From Glandiceps talaboti (lineage: Eukaryota > Hemichordata > Enteropneusta > Spengelidae): a stretch of DNA of 64,000 nucleotides. The position numbers were made by a program, and so were the translations under genes. The DNA is taken from the NCBI RefSeq assembly GCF_964340395.1, contig NC_135553.1, forward strand, positions 27,447,449 through 27,511,448, read 5' to 3'. The notes beneath the pieces are model-generated. The model was not told the DNA's origin. It saw only the letters and a program-made list of their open reading frames with translations, and did no database searches. Shown here one piece after another: positions 62,686-64,000 of this stretch; positions within the stretch are counted from its first letter, which is position 1, and each line of letters starts with the position of its first letter.

Positions 62686-63508
62686 TAGTCCCCGCCGGAC
62701 GAAGTCCGGGACGGGGACTTATGGATTGGGTTCCGTCTGTCCGTGTGTCCGTCCGTCCGTCCGTCCGTCAGTCCGTCCGCAGCCATTTCTTGGAGATGCC
62801 TGGACCGATTTTTTTCAAACTTGGTACAGGGGCAACATACAATGGCATACATATGCACGTCAATTTGTTTCATGATACGATCCAATATGGCCGCCTAGCA
62901 GCCATTTTGTTTGCAAATTTTCCCTGTCTAAAGCCATAACTCAGACATGCTTGAACAGATCTCATTCAAAGTTGGTATTTGGACAGTGTTCTATGACATA
63001 CATGTGCATATTCATTGTTGTCATGATACGATCCAATATGGCTGCCGAGCAGCCATTTTGTTTGTGAATTTTCCATGTCCAAAGCCATAACTCAGACATG
63101 CTTGAACAGATCTCATTCAAAGTTGGCATTAGGACAGTGTTCTATGACATACATGGGCATATCCATTTTCATCGTGATACGATCCAATATGGCTGCCTGG
63201 CAGCCATTTTGTTTGCGAATTTTCCATGTCCAAAGCCTTAACTCAGACATGCTTGAACAGATCTCATTCAAAGTTGGTATTAGGACAGTGTTCTATGACA
63301 TACATGTGCATATCCATTTTCGTCGTGATACGATCCCCCATACCTGACCCATCCTTTATTGTTGTAGGCATGTTCCATGTCCAACAAGCAGACACATCAT
63401 ATCTAAGTCTGCTTGATTTAGGTTCACAAGTGTTGTTGCGTGATCAGAGTAGTGATAATTCCTTAAAACCCAATCATAGCGGGGACTATGTCATTCTCAA
63501 TGACTTGT
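62686..63508 (+). mobile_element. R2 copy E
   Basis: Starts TAGTCCCCGCCGGACGAAGT with the full nested stem (AGTCCCCG/CGGGGACT and CCGGAC/GTCCGG) and a CCGT tract. Four 150-bp units follow, then GCGGGGACTATGTCATT and AATGACTTGT at the end. T flanks both sides. Confidence 0.85.
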
Positions 63509-64000
63509 TTATTTATAGTTCAGATGTATTGTGTGTCATTACAGTACATTCTATGACCTTTCCAAATCTTCACTACAGTAGACCACAGATTCGTTGTAGC
63601 AGAAAGTTTTGTCGGATAACTATCCCTCTTGAAAACTTTGTAGTACTTGCTTTATTTCAGTTTCTTTTGATTGGGTTCATTACCATCCGCAAAGTGACAT
63701 GAAGCAGTTTCAATGTCCTCTTTCAAAGCATGATCACGACCTGTTTTAAAATTTTATAGTGTTGCGTCATTTTTACATTGATATAGATGTACATGTATCA
63801 AAATAAAAACAATCGACTCTCAGTACCACAGAAAGCAAAGCATACAATTGGACCACGTATTGTTTTCAAAACAATTACAATCATACTGTACATATTTTAT
63901 GATGCTAACTTGTCTATCAGCTAGCCCTCGGATGTTCTTCCGATAAAATACGACACACAGCCGAACAACGCTATCGAGGATGGAACATGTTCGGGCAGGC
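63509..64000 (+). other. Intron, nothing recognised
   Basis: Unique sequence to the window end. No further Cav3 exon was recognised. Confidence 0.5.

Overview
This is animal nuclear DNA: long introns with GT/AG junctions, very dense minisatellites and nested interspersed repeats, and no operons. It carries the 5' half of one recognisable gene on the + strand, a T-type (low-voltage-activated, Cav3) calcium channel alpha-1 subunit. Intron sizes, repeat style and protein similarity to vertebrate CACNA1G/H/I fit an invertebrate bilaterian, probably marine. The species cannot be fixed from sequence alone.

The gene runs from 19406 to 60740 and continues past the window on the 3' side. The N-terminal exon(s) before domain I S1 were not found upstream. 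I place 15 exons whose splice phases all join: domain I S1-S3 (19406-19651), S3-S4 (24253-24350), S5 (34863-35037), extracellular loop and start of the P-loop (38220-38529), two alternative exons for the selectivity filter and entry to S6 (39353-39445 and 39628-39720), S6 plus gating brake and I-II linker (40306-41134), linker plus domain II S1 (41818-42257), II S2-S3 (44573-44724), II S4-S5 (46129-46314), II turret (47357-47474), II filter plus S6 (48916-49071), and three II-III linker exons (53839-53950, 55183-55394, 60574-60740). One isoform spans about 1,098 codons here.

The 5' 19 kb has no identified exon. It holds an inverted repeat, a TIR transposon relic with a broken SAP-like ORF and two nested MITEs, a LINE reverse-transcriptase fragment with an internal tandem expansion, a 26-bp minisatellite and many hairpin-ended repeats. 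The introns are filled with minisatellites of unit 25, 31, 31, 33, 35, 38, 38, 39 and 49 bp. Two have higher-order structure (682 and 833 bp).

The most interesting points are: (1) the tandem 93-nt exons that swap the domain I selectivity-filter segment; (2) an AT-AC-type (U12) acceptor before domain I S1; (3) several repeat families sharing one design (5' hairpin, microsatellite, internal tandem units, 3' copy of the hairpin arm plus 3' hairpin), two of which show self-nested insertions at TT with no target duplication, as expected for Helentron-type non-autonomous elements; (4) a tandem duplication of an exon end with its splice donor; (5) an array of about 16 consensus 5' splice-site sequences behind an exon with a weak donor.
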